Part shown: positions 51,406 to 60,207 of the stretch, one piece after another
Layout of the letters: every line of letters begins with the position of its first letter
Position numbering within the stretch: position 1 is the first letter of the stretch
Assembly (NCBI GenBank): GCA_023381535.1
Contig: JAMCSN010000300.1
Coordinates: 1 to 64,000 of the forward strand
Reading direction: 5' to 3'
DNA length: 64,000 nt
DNA from: Bacteroidota bacterium
Lineage (GTDB): Bacteria > Bacteroidota > Ignavibacteria > Ignavibacteriales > Melioribacteraceae
The notes under the pieces: model-generated
What the model was told of the DNA's origin: nothing
What the model saw: the letters and a program-made list of their open reading frames with translations, nothing else
Databases searched by the model: none
Position numbers and translations under genes: made by a program

Positions 51406-52584
51406 TTATAATGATCTTAACGCAATTGTCGGGTCAAGTCTCGATGCCCGGATAGCAGGGTAGATACTTGAAATGAATCCGACTGAAATTGATAATGCCA
51501 TCGAAACTGGAAAAAGATTGAACTCATTTAACACCGCCGTTTCCTTGCTCATGCTGATTATCGGGACAATTATTTCCGAAGAAAGAATACCGATTAAGTA
51601 ACCCAACAAGCCTGCCAATGCGCTCGCCGCAAATACTTCCAGCAAGATTATTTTAATAATATGCTTCTGCTTAAATCCTATCGCGCGGAATATTCCTATC
51701 TCCCGAGTTCTGTCGTTAACAGAAGCGCTCACGTTTGCAAAAACAATCAATCCGCTGATAATCAGAATTACTAACGAAATACCAAACGAAAAATGCTCGA
51801 ATCTATGCATTGCATCCATCTTCGATTCTATAGTTTGACGAATAGCCGTTACTTTTGCATTCGGCAACTTCGATGATGTCTGCTTTACGATCTCTTCGAT
51901 AGGACAGTTGTAACATAAAGCGGCTACTTCTATCAGACTTAAAGAATTTCTCTTGTTGAATAGAATCTGCGTTTCGGCCAAATCCATAAAGATTACATTA
52001 TCGTCTTGCGAGCCTGTGGGTTCAAGAACCGCACTAACAACAAAGTTCTTATCTCTAATCTTAATTTCTTTCTTCAATTGGATATTCAGTTGCTTCTTTA
52101 TTTCTGCTCCAATTACAATCTCATTTCTTTCAGATGGTATTAAACCAACAAATCTCCACCATTTTTTCAAGCGAATCTCATCATTAAAATTTACACCGAT
52201 TATCAAAACGCTTTTTCCATTTATACTTTCGACGCTGATAAGCTTTGGAGATACAATGCTTATATTATCTTTATTTTTGATCGTCTTTATTAGAGCGGCA
52301 TCTTCGTTCCTTAACTCTTTGTCTCCGACCGAAACGCCGGATACATTCATTCCGCCGTAATTCAAGCTGAGCTCTTCGCTTTGAGGAACCACCAGTATAT
52401 TAGCGCCGAATTCATCCATGTTTTTTGCGATGCTCTGGTTTACAGATCTTGAAACGGTTACCAGAGTTACAACCGATGCAGTTGCAATAACTAATCCGAT
52501 TACCAAGAAGAACGTCTTTGTTTTTCTTCTTCTTAAACTCTGGAATGATATATCATGCAATTTCATAAAAGTATTTATTCCCAA
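51406..52584 (-). CDS. FtsX/MacB-type ABC permease
   Basis: 392 residues with an N-terminal helix, a periplasmic MacB-like domain of about 220 residues, and three C-terminal helices (about 270-385, REIGIFRAIGFKQKHIIKII and RASRLDPTIALRSL, hallmark of the FtsX fold). Pairs with the ATPase. A CYNCP motif near residue 228 in the periplasmic domain could bind metal or undergo redox change. Confidence 0.92.
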   Translation of the reverse strand: MGINTFMKLHDISFQSLRRRKTKTFFLVIGLVIATASVVTLVTVSRSVNQSIAKNMDEFGANILVVPQSEELSLNYGGMNVSGVSVGDKELRNEDAALIKTIKNKDNISIVSPKLISVESINGKSVLIIGVNFNDEIRLKKWWRFVGLIPSERNEIVIGAEIKKQLNIQLKKEIKIRDKNFVVSAVLEPTGSQDDNVIFMDLAETQILFNKRNSLSLIEVAALCYNCPIEEIVKQTSSKLPNAKVTAIRQTIESKMDAMHRFEHFSFGISLVILIISGLIVFANVSASVNDRTREIGIFRAIGFKQKHIIKIILLEVFAASALAGLLGYLIGILSSEIIVPIISMSKETAVLNEFNLFPVSMALSISVGFISSIYPAIRASRLDPTIALRSL

Positions 52585-52595
52585 TCTCAGTTGAA

Positions 52596-52934
52596 CTATT
52601 TAACGCTTTGTTCGTTTATCTTGGTTGATATCATTATTCTTTTATCAGCCGGTTGAACAATAATTACTCCGTCGTCGTCATGACCCGATTTAGAATTTAT
52701 TTTAATAAGTTCACATAGTGTTTCAACATCTCCGTCTTCGCATACAAATTCGATTTTTTCAATCGTGTTGTACTTTTCTAAATATTCAATCGAATAAAAT
52801 TGAGCTTGTCTATCTTCCCACTGTGCAATTTCATCGATTCTCTCTACCATCATGTTCTTTACACCCTTCTCATCCAGCTTCTTTATAACCCGCTTAGTAA
52901 CATCCGTTCGAACGTATGCTTTTATCGTTTTCAT
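52596..52934 (-). CDS. PII-like protein
   Basis: 112 residues from ATG 52934 (aggtg upstream). KTIKAYVRTDVTKRVIKKLD and EKIEFVCEDGDVETLCELIK are PII-like strands; VIIVQPADKRIMISTK is the C-terminal strand. It lacks GlnB signatures. It precedes the permease gene by 12 bases and follows DUF2318, so it probably senses or regulates this transporter. Confidence 0.8.
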   Translation of the reverse strand: MKTIKAYVRTDVTKRVIKKLDEKGVKNMMVERIDEIAQWEDRQAQFYSIEYLEKYNTIEKIEFVCEDGDVETLCELIKINSKSGHDDDGVIIVQPADKRIMISTKINEQSVK

Positions 52935-52970
52935 GATAGTCACCTATTGGCTTTTTTTATCTTGATTAAA

Positions 52971-53651
52971 TTACACTCTCCTCTTCCAGTTCTCGACAAG
53001 AGCTTTATCAATTTGTATCTCATTGCCGACAACAATACTTGGCAATGGATCGGGTGGGTATTTGCTGCAAGATCCGCTAACTGCATCCAGGTTGTTTAAC
53101 TCCCACGTAGTGCCGCATGAATTGCAAATCAAATTACTGCCTTGAATATGGAAATCGGTTGAATTACACGGCTCGCACATGCTAATTGCAGTAATCACTT
53201 TTCCATCTTCGGAAAGATATGCCAACAGCGGTATCTTGCCTCCGTTTCCAAGGTAATTGAATTTTACCATCTTCTTCTCTTTTACCAGATCAAGCGGAAG
53301 AACAATCTTGTTGTCCTTAGCAAATGCTATGGTATAAGTTTCTTCGTATCTCGATGCGGGATAAGTAACCGAGTTTACAACTTGCGGCTGTTCTTTTATC
53401 ACTTTGTATTCCTTGGTAGGCTGCTTGTTATAAATTATTATCGAGATCACAACAACCAAAACCGCAGCACCAAACCAGTACTTGTTGTTGTTTCGTCTTG
53501 CCCTGCCATGAAGCACCAATTTTTTCTTTTCGTTGAGTGATTCGGTTTTATTCGTATCGATTCCCGCAATTTTCAAACCGCACTCCGGACAATGATTTAT
53601 CACATTACTTAACTGAGTCCCGCAGCGCGGGCAATAATTTATGTTCGCCAT
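52971..53651 (-). CDS. zinc-ribbon / DUF2318 membrane protein
   Basis: 226 residues. A zinc ribbon (NYCPRCGTQLSNVINHCPEC, 6-25), a membrane helix (about 57-78), and the DUF2318 domain (about 95-215) with AISMCEPCNSTDFHI and ICNSCGTTWELNN, followed by GSCSKYPPDPLPS. DUF2318 proteins sit in iron-uptake operons with FTR1, P19 and ABC genes in other bacteria; here FTR1 and P19 are missing. The cytoplasmic zinc ribbon is extra. Confidence 0.93.
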   Translation of the reverse strand: MANINYCPRCGTQLSNVINHCPECGLKIAGIDTNKTESLNEKKKLVLHGRARRNNNKYWFGAAVLVVVISIIIYNKQPTKEYKVIKEQPQVVNSVTYPASRYEETYTIAFAKDNKIVLPLDLVKEKKMVKFNYLGNGGKIPLLAYLSEDGKVITAISMCEPCNSTDFHIQGSNLICNSCGTTWELNNLDAVSGSCSKYPPDPLPSIVVGNEIQIDKALVENWKRRV

Positions 53652-53669
53652 ATTCTACTCCCGTAATAA

Positions 53670-54599
53670 TTAGATTGCCGTTGGCTTTTTGCCGCCGTAT
53701 TTTTTATCGATCATATTGATAATATCCCCGATAGTATAATTGCCACTCTTTATTAAATTTCCAATGTATGCTTTTATTTCTTTCGCACCGTTCTTATGCG
53801 GGCAGTCGCAATCTTTTAATTCATCTATACTGCATTGTCCGCACGGACATTTGAACGCCGAATAAATCTCCGACACGTTAGCAAATGTTGCCTCCGCGTT
53901 TGATGAGTTAGGCTTTACCAAATCAACGGAGTTTGGCGTGTACTGTAATGTTGTTGCAGTCCATGTTTTCGAACTATCGATCTTGTAAGTCTTTGCGTAC
54001 TCCGCTTTTAGAAAACCGTATCTGTTTGCTAAAGCAACGATTATATTTTCCGGTTTGCTTTTCTTCTCAAGATAATCTCTTACAAACTGTCTCTCTTCAA
54101 TTGCCCTTGCGCATTTGCAACTTTCAAGCGATTGCTCGCCGCATGAGCCGCATGAACAGACAAACTTGGAAGCGACTTCAAATACTTTCGCCTCCACAGC
54201 CGCATCAGAACTTCTCGATTCCACAGGATAAAAATCCTCTTCGTTTTTCGAAGACCATTTGTTCATAACGACAACCGACACCAAAGAAATAAACAATACA
54301 CCGATCGCGACTAATAAGGGTTTTCTTTCGATTACAAATCCTGAACGTTTTTTGTTCTTCCCCTTATTGCTTTTTTGTTTGTTCCGATGCTCATGTTTTG
54401 CGTGTTCATTCTTAACATTGTTCGGGGCTTTCAGCTTTTCTCCGCATGTAACACAATAGTTATTGGTGGGTGCGTTTTCGAATCCGCATGAGTTACAAAT
54501 GTTTTTCTGCGGTTGAGTCTCTGCCGTTAAATCTTCTCCGCAGTTCGTACAGAATTTATTTTCATTATTGTTCTCGGTGCCGCACTTATTGCATTTCAT
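53670..54599 (-). CDS. zinc-ribbon membrane protein with tandem CcmH-like domains
   Basis: 309 residues from ATG 54599 (agagg upstream). Two zinc ribbons, MKCNKCGTENNNENKFCTNC and ICNSCGFENAPTNNYCVTCG, a charged linker, a membrane helix (about 95-118), then two CcmH/NrfF-like helical domains. Each has paired cysteines: VCSCGSCGEQSLESCKCARA (about 145-164) and KCPCGQCSIDELKDCDCPHK (about 250-269), each followed by a FVRDYLEKK/IKAYIGNLI helix. This architecture is not one I recognise. It probably handles thiols or metal for the DUF2318/ABC system. Confidence 0.82.
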   Translation of the reverse strand: MKCNKCGTENNNENKFCTNCGEDLTAETQPQKNICNSCGFENAPTNNYCVTCGEKLKAPNNVKNEHAKHEHRNKQKSNKGKNKKRSGFVIERKPLLVAIGVLFISLVSVVVMNKWSSKNEEDFYPVESRSSDAAVEAKVFEVASKFVCSCGSCGEQSLESCKCARAIEERQFVRDYLEKKSKPENIIVALANRYGFLKAEYAKTYKIDSSKTWTATTLQYTPNSVDLVKPNSSNAEATFANVSEIYSAFKCPCGQCSIDELKDCDCPHKNGAKEIKAYIGNLIKSGNYTIGDIINMIDKKYGGKKPTAI

Positions 54600-54741
54600 C
54601 ATCAACCTCTCAAAGATTAATAGCGCTGCCAATTTCTATCCGCCCAAGCTATCCGGTCATTCGAAAATTATCTCCATAAATCAAAGACACCATTCTTGCT
54701 TGCAAAAGTTGACAGCGCTTATCTATATTAAACAGAGCAGA

Positions 54742-55197
54742 TTACTTCTGCTCCGGCAAATCTTTTATTTTATAGCCATGCTTAAGCAAATTCTCTTTTG
54801 CTTTTTCTATCGATACTTCCTCTAACTTCATTCCGCATTTCGGGTCAACTCCGGGTTTATCGGACAGAACATTAAAATCCATCTGGCACTGAAATACTCT
54901 TCCGTCTTTGTTCTCATCTATGGCTGTTAAATCTATTTCGCCTTTTCGAATTACCGAAGAATCCAGTTCGGCAGAGGATTCATGTTTCATTCCCTTCATT
55001 CCTTTCATATGCATCATCATGCCGTGGTACATTCCGGATTTTTTATCCATCTTCCCCGAAGGGGCAGGCATTTCTTTTTTCATTTCCTTTTCATGCTCAC
55101 CGCTTTTACTTTTTGTGGAATCTTGCGCGTAGGTTAATGATGCAGCGCAAAAAATCGAGACAACCGCGAGGAACAATATTCTATTGAGTGTTTTCAT
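54742..55197 (-). CDS. Met/His-rich metal-binding protein with HMBD-like C-terminus
   Basis: 151 residues with signal peptide (AVVSIFCAASLTYAQ). Middle stretch GMYHGMMMHMKGMKGMKHES suits Cu(I). The C-terminal 60 residues hold the heavy-metal-binding motif FQCQMDFNVLSDKPGVDPKC-GM, preceded by an EF-hand-like DENKDGRV. That domain is nearly identical, also at DNA level, to the C-terminus of CusB at 58509. It follows cusA by 55 bases, so it belongs to the cus operon. Confidence 0.88.
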   Translation of the reverse strand: MKTLNRILFLAVVSIFCAASLTYAQDSTKSKSGEHEKEMKKEMPAPSGKMDKKSGMYHGMMMHMKGMKGMKHESSAELDSSVIRKGEIDLTAIDENKDGRVFQCQMDFNVLSDKPGVDPKCGMKLEEVSIEKAKENLLKHGYKIKDLPEQK

Positions 55198-55251
55198 TTT
55201 TAATTTTCTCCTTATAGATTTTATGTAATAAGTTATAGTTCGATTAATCCA

Positions 55252-58200
55252 TTAGTTCTCTAATAATTTCCCTTCTAACTTTGCCTGCTTTTTTAATTCC
55301 CATGATTTCCACAGATAATAAATTACCGGATAGACCGCTAATTCCATTAGCACTGATGTTACAACGCCTCCGAGCATTGGCGCAGCAATTCTTTTCATAA
55401 CATCGGCGCCGGCGCCGTTACTCCACATAATTGGAATCAAACCGGCAATGATTACAGACGCGGTCATGATTTTCGGTCTTACTCTTTTTACCGCGCCGTG
55501 ATGGATTGCCTCAATCAAATCTTTGATGCCTCTCATCAATCCTTTGTCCTGCCATTCCTTGTATGCAACATCAAGGTAAAGAAGCATTACAACGCCGGTT
55601 TCTGCATCAAGGCCAGCTAGAGCTATTATACCTACCCAAACTGCAATGCTTAAGTTGTAACCCAATATGTATAACAGCCAGAAGGTGCCGACAAGTGAAA
55701 ACGGAACCGCTAAAAAGATTATTGCAACCTTTTTTAATGATTTTGTATTTAAGTAAATAATTAAGAAAATGATGAACAATGTCATCGGGATTACAATCAT
55801 CAATCGTTGGTTAGCGCGCTGCATATATTCAAACTCGCCGCTCCAAACAAGACTGTAACCCGCGGGCAAATGAATTTTTTGTGCAACAGTTCTCTGGGCG
55901 TCTTTTATGTATGAGCCGATATCCGATGTTTTTAAATCAACATAAACCCAGGCATTCGGTCTGGTTCCTTCGGTCTTTACAACCATCGGACCTTTGTGCA
56001 TGGTGAATTCTGCAAGTTGCCCCATTGGAACTTGAGCCCCGGTAGGGGTAGGAACAAGAACCCTTTTTAAGTCGTCAATATTATCCCTCTGCTCTCGTCC
56101 GTATCTTAAATTAACCGGGTATCGTTCCAACCCCTCAACAGTTGTAGTAATGTTCATTCCTCCCATCGCGGATTGAATAACATCTTCAACATCTTGAATC
56201 GTTAATCCATATCGAGCGGCTTCCTGACGATTAATATTTATATCAACATAGTTTCCGCCGACTGCTCTTTCGGCATAAGCGCTTAACGTGTTTGGAACGG
56301 TGCGCATTACCGCTTCAACTTGCTCGCCGATTGTCTGTAATGTATCGAGATTTGGTCCGGATATTTTTATTCCAACCGGGGTTTTAATCCCTGTACTAAG
56401 CATATCCGTTCTTGTTTTGATAGGCATTGTCCATGCGTTCGTTACACCCGGGAAATGAATTGCTTGATCCATTTCATCTATTAGTTTCTTTACCGTCATT
56501 CCAGACCGCCATTCGCTTTCCGGCTTAAGCATGATTGTTGTCTCGACCATATCAAGACCGGCCGGGTCCGTTGCCGTTTCTGCTCTTCCGATCTTTCCGA
56601 ACACATGATGAACTTCCGGGAAAGTCGCGATTATTTTATCCGTCTGTTGAAGTACTTCTTTTGCTTTTGTAATTGACATACCGGGTAGAGTTGTCGGCAT
56701 GTAAAGCAGATCGCCTTCATAAAGCGGCGGCATGAATTCACTTCCGATTCTTGAAAAAGGAATAATTGTCAGTCCCAATAAGATGACGGTGGTAATAATA
56801 ACATACTTCCAATGCTTTATTACAAAGTTTACTACCGGATGATAAATTCTAATTAAAAATTTATTTATAGGATTTTTTTCTTCCGGTATAATTCTTCCGC
56901 GAATCCAGTAGCCCATTAATACCGGCACAAGCGTGATTGATAGGATTGCCGCCGCCGCCATAGAATAAGTTTTTGTAAATGCCAGCGGTTGGAATAATTT
57001 CCCTTCCTGGGCTTCCATAGTAAATATTGGTATGAATGAAACCGTAATTACAAGAAGTGAATAAAATAGAGAGGGACCGACTTCCTTTGCCGCTTCAATA
57101 ATTAACTGCCAGCGCTCCCGTCTTTGTTCGGGCGGCTTTTGCATATCATGCTCGATATGCTTGTGGGCGTTTTCAATCATTATTATTGCCGCGTCCACCA
57201 TTGCGCCAATGGCGATTGCTATACCTCCCAGCGACATTATGTTTGCGTTTATTCCTTGCGCGCGCATTACTATAAACGACATTAATATTGCTGTTGGCAA
57301 AGTAAAGATTGCTACGAATGCGCTTCTAAAATGCATCAGAAATATGATACAAACGAAAGCGACAATTAAAATTTCTTCAATCAGCTTATCCTTTAACGTT
57401 TCAATTGCTCTTTCAATCAAACTGGAACGATCATAAACCGGGGTAACTTTTATATCCGGCGGAAGACCTTGTTTTAATTCTGCAAGTTTCTTTTTAACTC
57501 CTTCAATTACCGATAGTGCATTTTCACCATAGCGCATTACTATAATTCCACCCACCGCTTCGCCCTTGCCTTCGAATTCAGCTAAACCCCTCCGCATTTC
57601 GGGCCCATAGGCAACATTGGCAATATCTTTTACATAAATCGGCGTGTTCGTTTTCTTATCAACCATTACCGGAATATTTTCTACATCCTGAAGAGATTTT
57701 ATATAGCCCAATCCTCTAATCATAAATTCGGATTCGCCCATTTCAATAACTTCTCCGCCGGTATCGTTGTTCGATTTCTTAATCGCCATTTCTACATCGC
57801 TTAAAGGAATGTTGTATGCTAATAACTTGGCGGGGTCAACAGTAACCTGGTATTGCTTAACATATCCTCCGATGCTTGCAACTTCAGCAACGCCTGGAAC
57901 CGAGCTAAGCTGGTATTTGAAGTACCAGTCTTGATACGAACGAAGCTCCGCAAGAGAACGCTTTGGCGATGACAAAGTATATTCAAACACCCAGCCAACA
58001 CCGGTTGCATCCGGTCCTAAAGCCGGCACAACATTATTAGGCAATCTTTTTGCCGCATAGTTAAGATATTCCAAGACTCTGCTGCGAGCCCAATATATAT
58101 CGGTGCCATCCTTGAAAATTACATAGACAAGCGAGTATCCGAAGAAAGAGTATCCTCTTACAACCTTTGAACCCGGCACCGAAACAAGTGCTGTTGTTAG

Positions 58201-58404
58201 CGGGTAAGTTACCTGATCTTCAACAATGCGCGGCGATTGTCCTTCATATTTTGTGTAGATGATTACCTGTACATCGCTTAAATCCGGTATTGCATCTACC
58301 GGTAAATTATACAAAGCGTATATACCCCAGCCCATCAAAAACACAACGGCAAGAATTACCAGGAATCTGTTCTTTACTGAAAATTCTATGATTTTTTCTA
58401 ACAT
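55252..58404 (-). CDS. cusA: HME-RND Cu/Ag efflux pump (CusA-type)
   Basis: 1050 residues. PVDAIPDLSDVQVIIYTKYE at the N-terminus, helix 4 with AIGAMVDAAIIMIENAHKHI, the segment TDPAGLDMVETTIMLKP and the C-terminal LAGLDAETGVVMLLYLDVA are the Cu/Ag branch signatures, unlike the Czc-type pump at 26843. It exports monovalent copper or silver across the envelope with CusB and CusC. Confidence 0.95.
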   Translation of the reverse strand: MLEKIIEFSVKNRFLVILAVVFLMGWGIYALYNLPVDAIPDLSDVQVIIYTKYEGQSPRIVEDQVTYPLTTALVSVPGSKVVRGYSFFGYSLVYVIFKDGTDIYWARSRVLEYLNYAAKRLPNNVVPALGPDATGVGWVFEYTLSSPKRSLAELRSYQDWYFKYQLSSVPGVAEVASIGGYVKQYQVTVDPAKLLAYNIPLSDVEMAIKKSNNDTGGEVIEMGESEFMIRGLGYIKSLQDVENIPVMVDKKTNTPIYVKDIANVAYGPEMRRGLAEFEGKGEAVGGIIVMRYGENALSVIEGVKKKLAELKQGLPPDIKVTPVYDRSSLIERAIETLKDKLIEEILIVAFVCIIFLMHFRSAFVAIFTLPTAILMSFIVMRAQGINANIMSLGGIAIAIGAMVDAAIIMIENAHKHIEHDMQKPPEQRRERWQLIIEAAKEVGPSLFYSLLVITVSFIPIFTMEAQEGKLFQPLAFTKTYSMAAAAILSITLVPVLMGYWIRGRIIPEEKNPINKFLIRIYHPVVNFVIKHWKYVIITTVILLGLTIIPFSRIGSEFMPPLYEGDLLYMPTTLPGMSITKAKEVLQQTDKIIATFPEVHHVFGKIGRAETATDPAGLDMVETTIMLKPESEWRSGMTVKKLIDEMDQAIHFPGVTNAWTMPIKTRTDMLSTGIKTPVGIKISGPNLDTLQTIGEQVEAVMRTVPNTLSAYAERAVGGNYVDININRQEAARYGLTIQDVEDVIQSAMGGMNITTTVEGLERYPVNLRYGREQRDNIDDLKRVLVPTPTGAQVPMGQLAEFTMHKGPMVVKTEGTRPNAWVYVDLKTSDIGSYIKDAQRTVAQKIHLPAGYSLVWSGEFEYMQRANQRLMIVIPMTLFIIFLIIYLNTKSLKKVAIIFLAVPFSLVGTFWLLYILGYNLSIAVWVGIIALAGLDAETGVVMLLYLDVAYKEWQDKGLMRGIKDLIEAIHHGAVKRVRPKIMTASVIIAGLIPIMWSNGAGADVMKRIAAPMLGGVVTSVLMELAVYPVIYYLWKSWELKKQAKLEGKLLEN

Positions 58405-58437
58405 TTTTCTCTCCGAAAATTTTTATACTGATGCTCA

Positions 58438-58497
58438 ATACTGGATTCAGGATGCATGATACTGGATATCGAGAATCGAGTATCAAGAATCCAGTAT
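58438..58497. repeat. inverted repeat between cusB and cusA
   Basis: ATACTGGATTC (58438-58448) is the exact complement of GAATCCAGTAT (58487-58497). Within it atactggatatcgagaatcgagtat forms further internal repeats. No coding role; it interrupts the operon spacer and may be a REP-like element or an mRNA hairpin. Confidence 0.6.
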
Positions 58498-58508
58498 CAA
58501 GCTTCGTT

Positions 58509-60188
58509 CTATTTCACCTTGAAACCGTCCTTAACTAAATTTTCTTTGGCTTTACTGAGTGTAACCTCTTTAAGCTTCATTCCGCATTTCGGGTCAACTC
58601 CGGGTTTGTCGGAAAGAACGTTAAAATCCATCGGGCATTGATAAACCTTACCATCTCTATTATCATCGATTGATTTCAACTCAATTACTCCTTTGTACTC
58701 AACAGGAGATGAATGATCTTCTTCCATTTTCATATTCTTCATATCGTCTTTTTTTGATTCGGTTTTACCTTTAGAATTATTTTGCTTTGGGGAATCCATC
58801 CGTTTGGGAGAAGTATCTGGATTTGTAGAAGCGGCGGGCTTATTCATGTTATTCAATGCTGCATTTAGGTTGCTCTCCGAATCAATCAAAAATTGAGATG
58901 ACGTTACTATACTTTCTCCTTCATTAATTCCATTAAGAACTTGAACATAACCGCCGTCTCCGCGTGCGCCAAGTATAACATTCCTCGGTTCAAAATAGCC
59001 GTTACCCAAAGCAATTATTGCAACATCTCTTGTGCCTGTATGAATTATTGCCTGGTTCGGTACGGCTACTGTTTCAAGATTGAGAGGAGATTTTATTGTG
59101 GCGTCTGCAAACATACCGGGTTTGAATTCATAATTGCCGGAATTGTGTATTTCAATTCTAACCTGAATTGTTTTTGAATCAGTTTCAAGATAAGGATAGA
59201 TATATGTTATTCTACCCCGGAAAGTTTTTCCGGGCAAATACGATAATTGCAAATCAACTTTATCGCCTAATTTAATCCAAGGGAGTTCATACTGATAAAT
59301 TTGTGCGAGACCCCAAACAGTTGAGAGATCGGCAATTTTATAAAGCGCCATTCCCGGCATTATGTTTTGTCCGTTGATAACCATTTTATCGGTAACGATT
59401 CCATCCGCTGCAGAATATATTGTCATGGTTTTTTGAGGTGCGTCTCTCTTTTCAAGCGCTTGAATTTCTTTTTCGGAAATATCCCAGTAGAGCAATCTTC
59501 GTTTTGCGCTTTGAATTAAATCATCGGCGCCTTTTTGCGCTTCAACTGAAGAACTGCCTGCCATTTTTTTACGATAACGGATTGCCTGCAAATATTCTTC
59601 TTGTGTGCTTACAAGATCGGGACTGTAAATTTCTAATAGCGGCTGTCCTTTTCTTACAAGTTGACCCGTATAGTCAACGAAAAGTTTTTCTACATAGCCC
59701 ATAATTTTTGTTGTGACTGTATAAAGCTTCGTCTCATCGTAAGCAATATTTGCGGTTGTCCTGATGTTGCGCGATAATTTTCTTTTTTCTACCGTCTCTG
59801 TTGTTATGCCAGTGTTTTGCTGAGTTGCCGGATCAATACGGATTTGATTAGTGCCAACCTGGTCTGCATAAACCGGAACGTAATCCATTCCCATCTCATC
59901 TTTTTGAGGAACCGGGGAAGTTTGAGTTGGATTCATAGGCGAGCGGTAATATGCTATTTTTCTTTCACCGTTCTCGCTTTGTCCTTCTTCATATACTGGA
60001 ACGAAATCCATTCCGTCGGAAGATTTTTTGGGTGTGGGTGATGTTATGGATGGATTCATCGGGTCGCGATAGAATAAAATTTTCTTTTCGCTCTTCATAG
60101 ATGCGGTTCCGCTCGCCCGAAATATCAACCAACCGGCGGTTAATCCTATTGCTAAAAAAACTATTGCTATTATTAGATTCCTTTTCAT
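58509..60188 (-). CDS. cusB: RND adaptor (CusB-type) with three metal-binding modules
   Basis: 559 residues, longer than usual (about 400). After an N-terminal helix it has two consecutive heavy-metal-binding motifs, FYRDPMNPSITSPTPKKSSD-GMDFVPVYE and YYRSPMNPTQTSPVPQKDEM-GMDYVPVYA. The adaptor core follows (NIAYDETKLYTVTTKIMGYV; AGMALYKIADLSTVWGLAQI). The C-terminal 60 residues form a third domain (YQCPMDFNVLSDKPGVDPKC), almost identical to the one in the protein at 54742. It connects CusA and CusC and may hand over Cu(I). Confidence 0.94.
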   Translation of the reverse strand: MKRNLIIAIVFLAIGLTAGWLIFRASGTASMKSEKKILFYRDPMNPSITSPTPKKSSDGMDFVPVYEEGQSENGERKIAYYRSPMNPTQTSPVPQKDEMGMDYVPVYADQVGTNQIRIDPATQQNTGITTETVEKRKLSRNIRTTANIAYDETKLYTVTTKIMGYVEKLFVDYTGQLVRKGQPLLEIYSPDLVSTQEEYLQAIRYRKKMAGSSSVEAQKGADDLIQSAKRRLLYWDISEKEIQALEKRDAPQKTMTIYSAADGIVTDKMVINGQNIMPGMALYKIADLSTVWGLAQIYQYELPWIKLGDKVDLQLSYLPGKTFRGRITYIYPYLETDSKTIQVRIEIHNSGNYEFKPGMFADATIKSPLNLETVAVPNQAIIHTGTRDVAIIALGNGYFEPRNVILGARGDGGYVQVLNGINEGESIVTSSQFLIDSESNLNAALNNMNKPAASTNPDTSPKRMDSPKQNNSKGKTESKKDDMKNMKMEEDHSSPVEYKGVIELKSIDDNRDGKVYQCPMDFNVLSDKPGVDPKCGMKLKEVTLSKAKENLVKDGFKVK

Positions 60189-60207
60189 TCTTTATCTCCT
60201 GCGTCTT

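Noticed and set aside
55055..55066. CCCCGAAGGGG palindrome in the Met-rich protein gene
   Set aside because: Short and in a low-complexity region where an insertion cannot be recognised.
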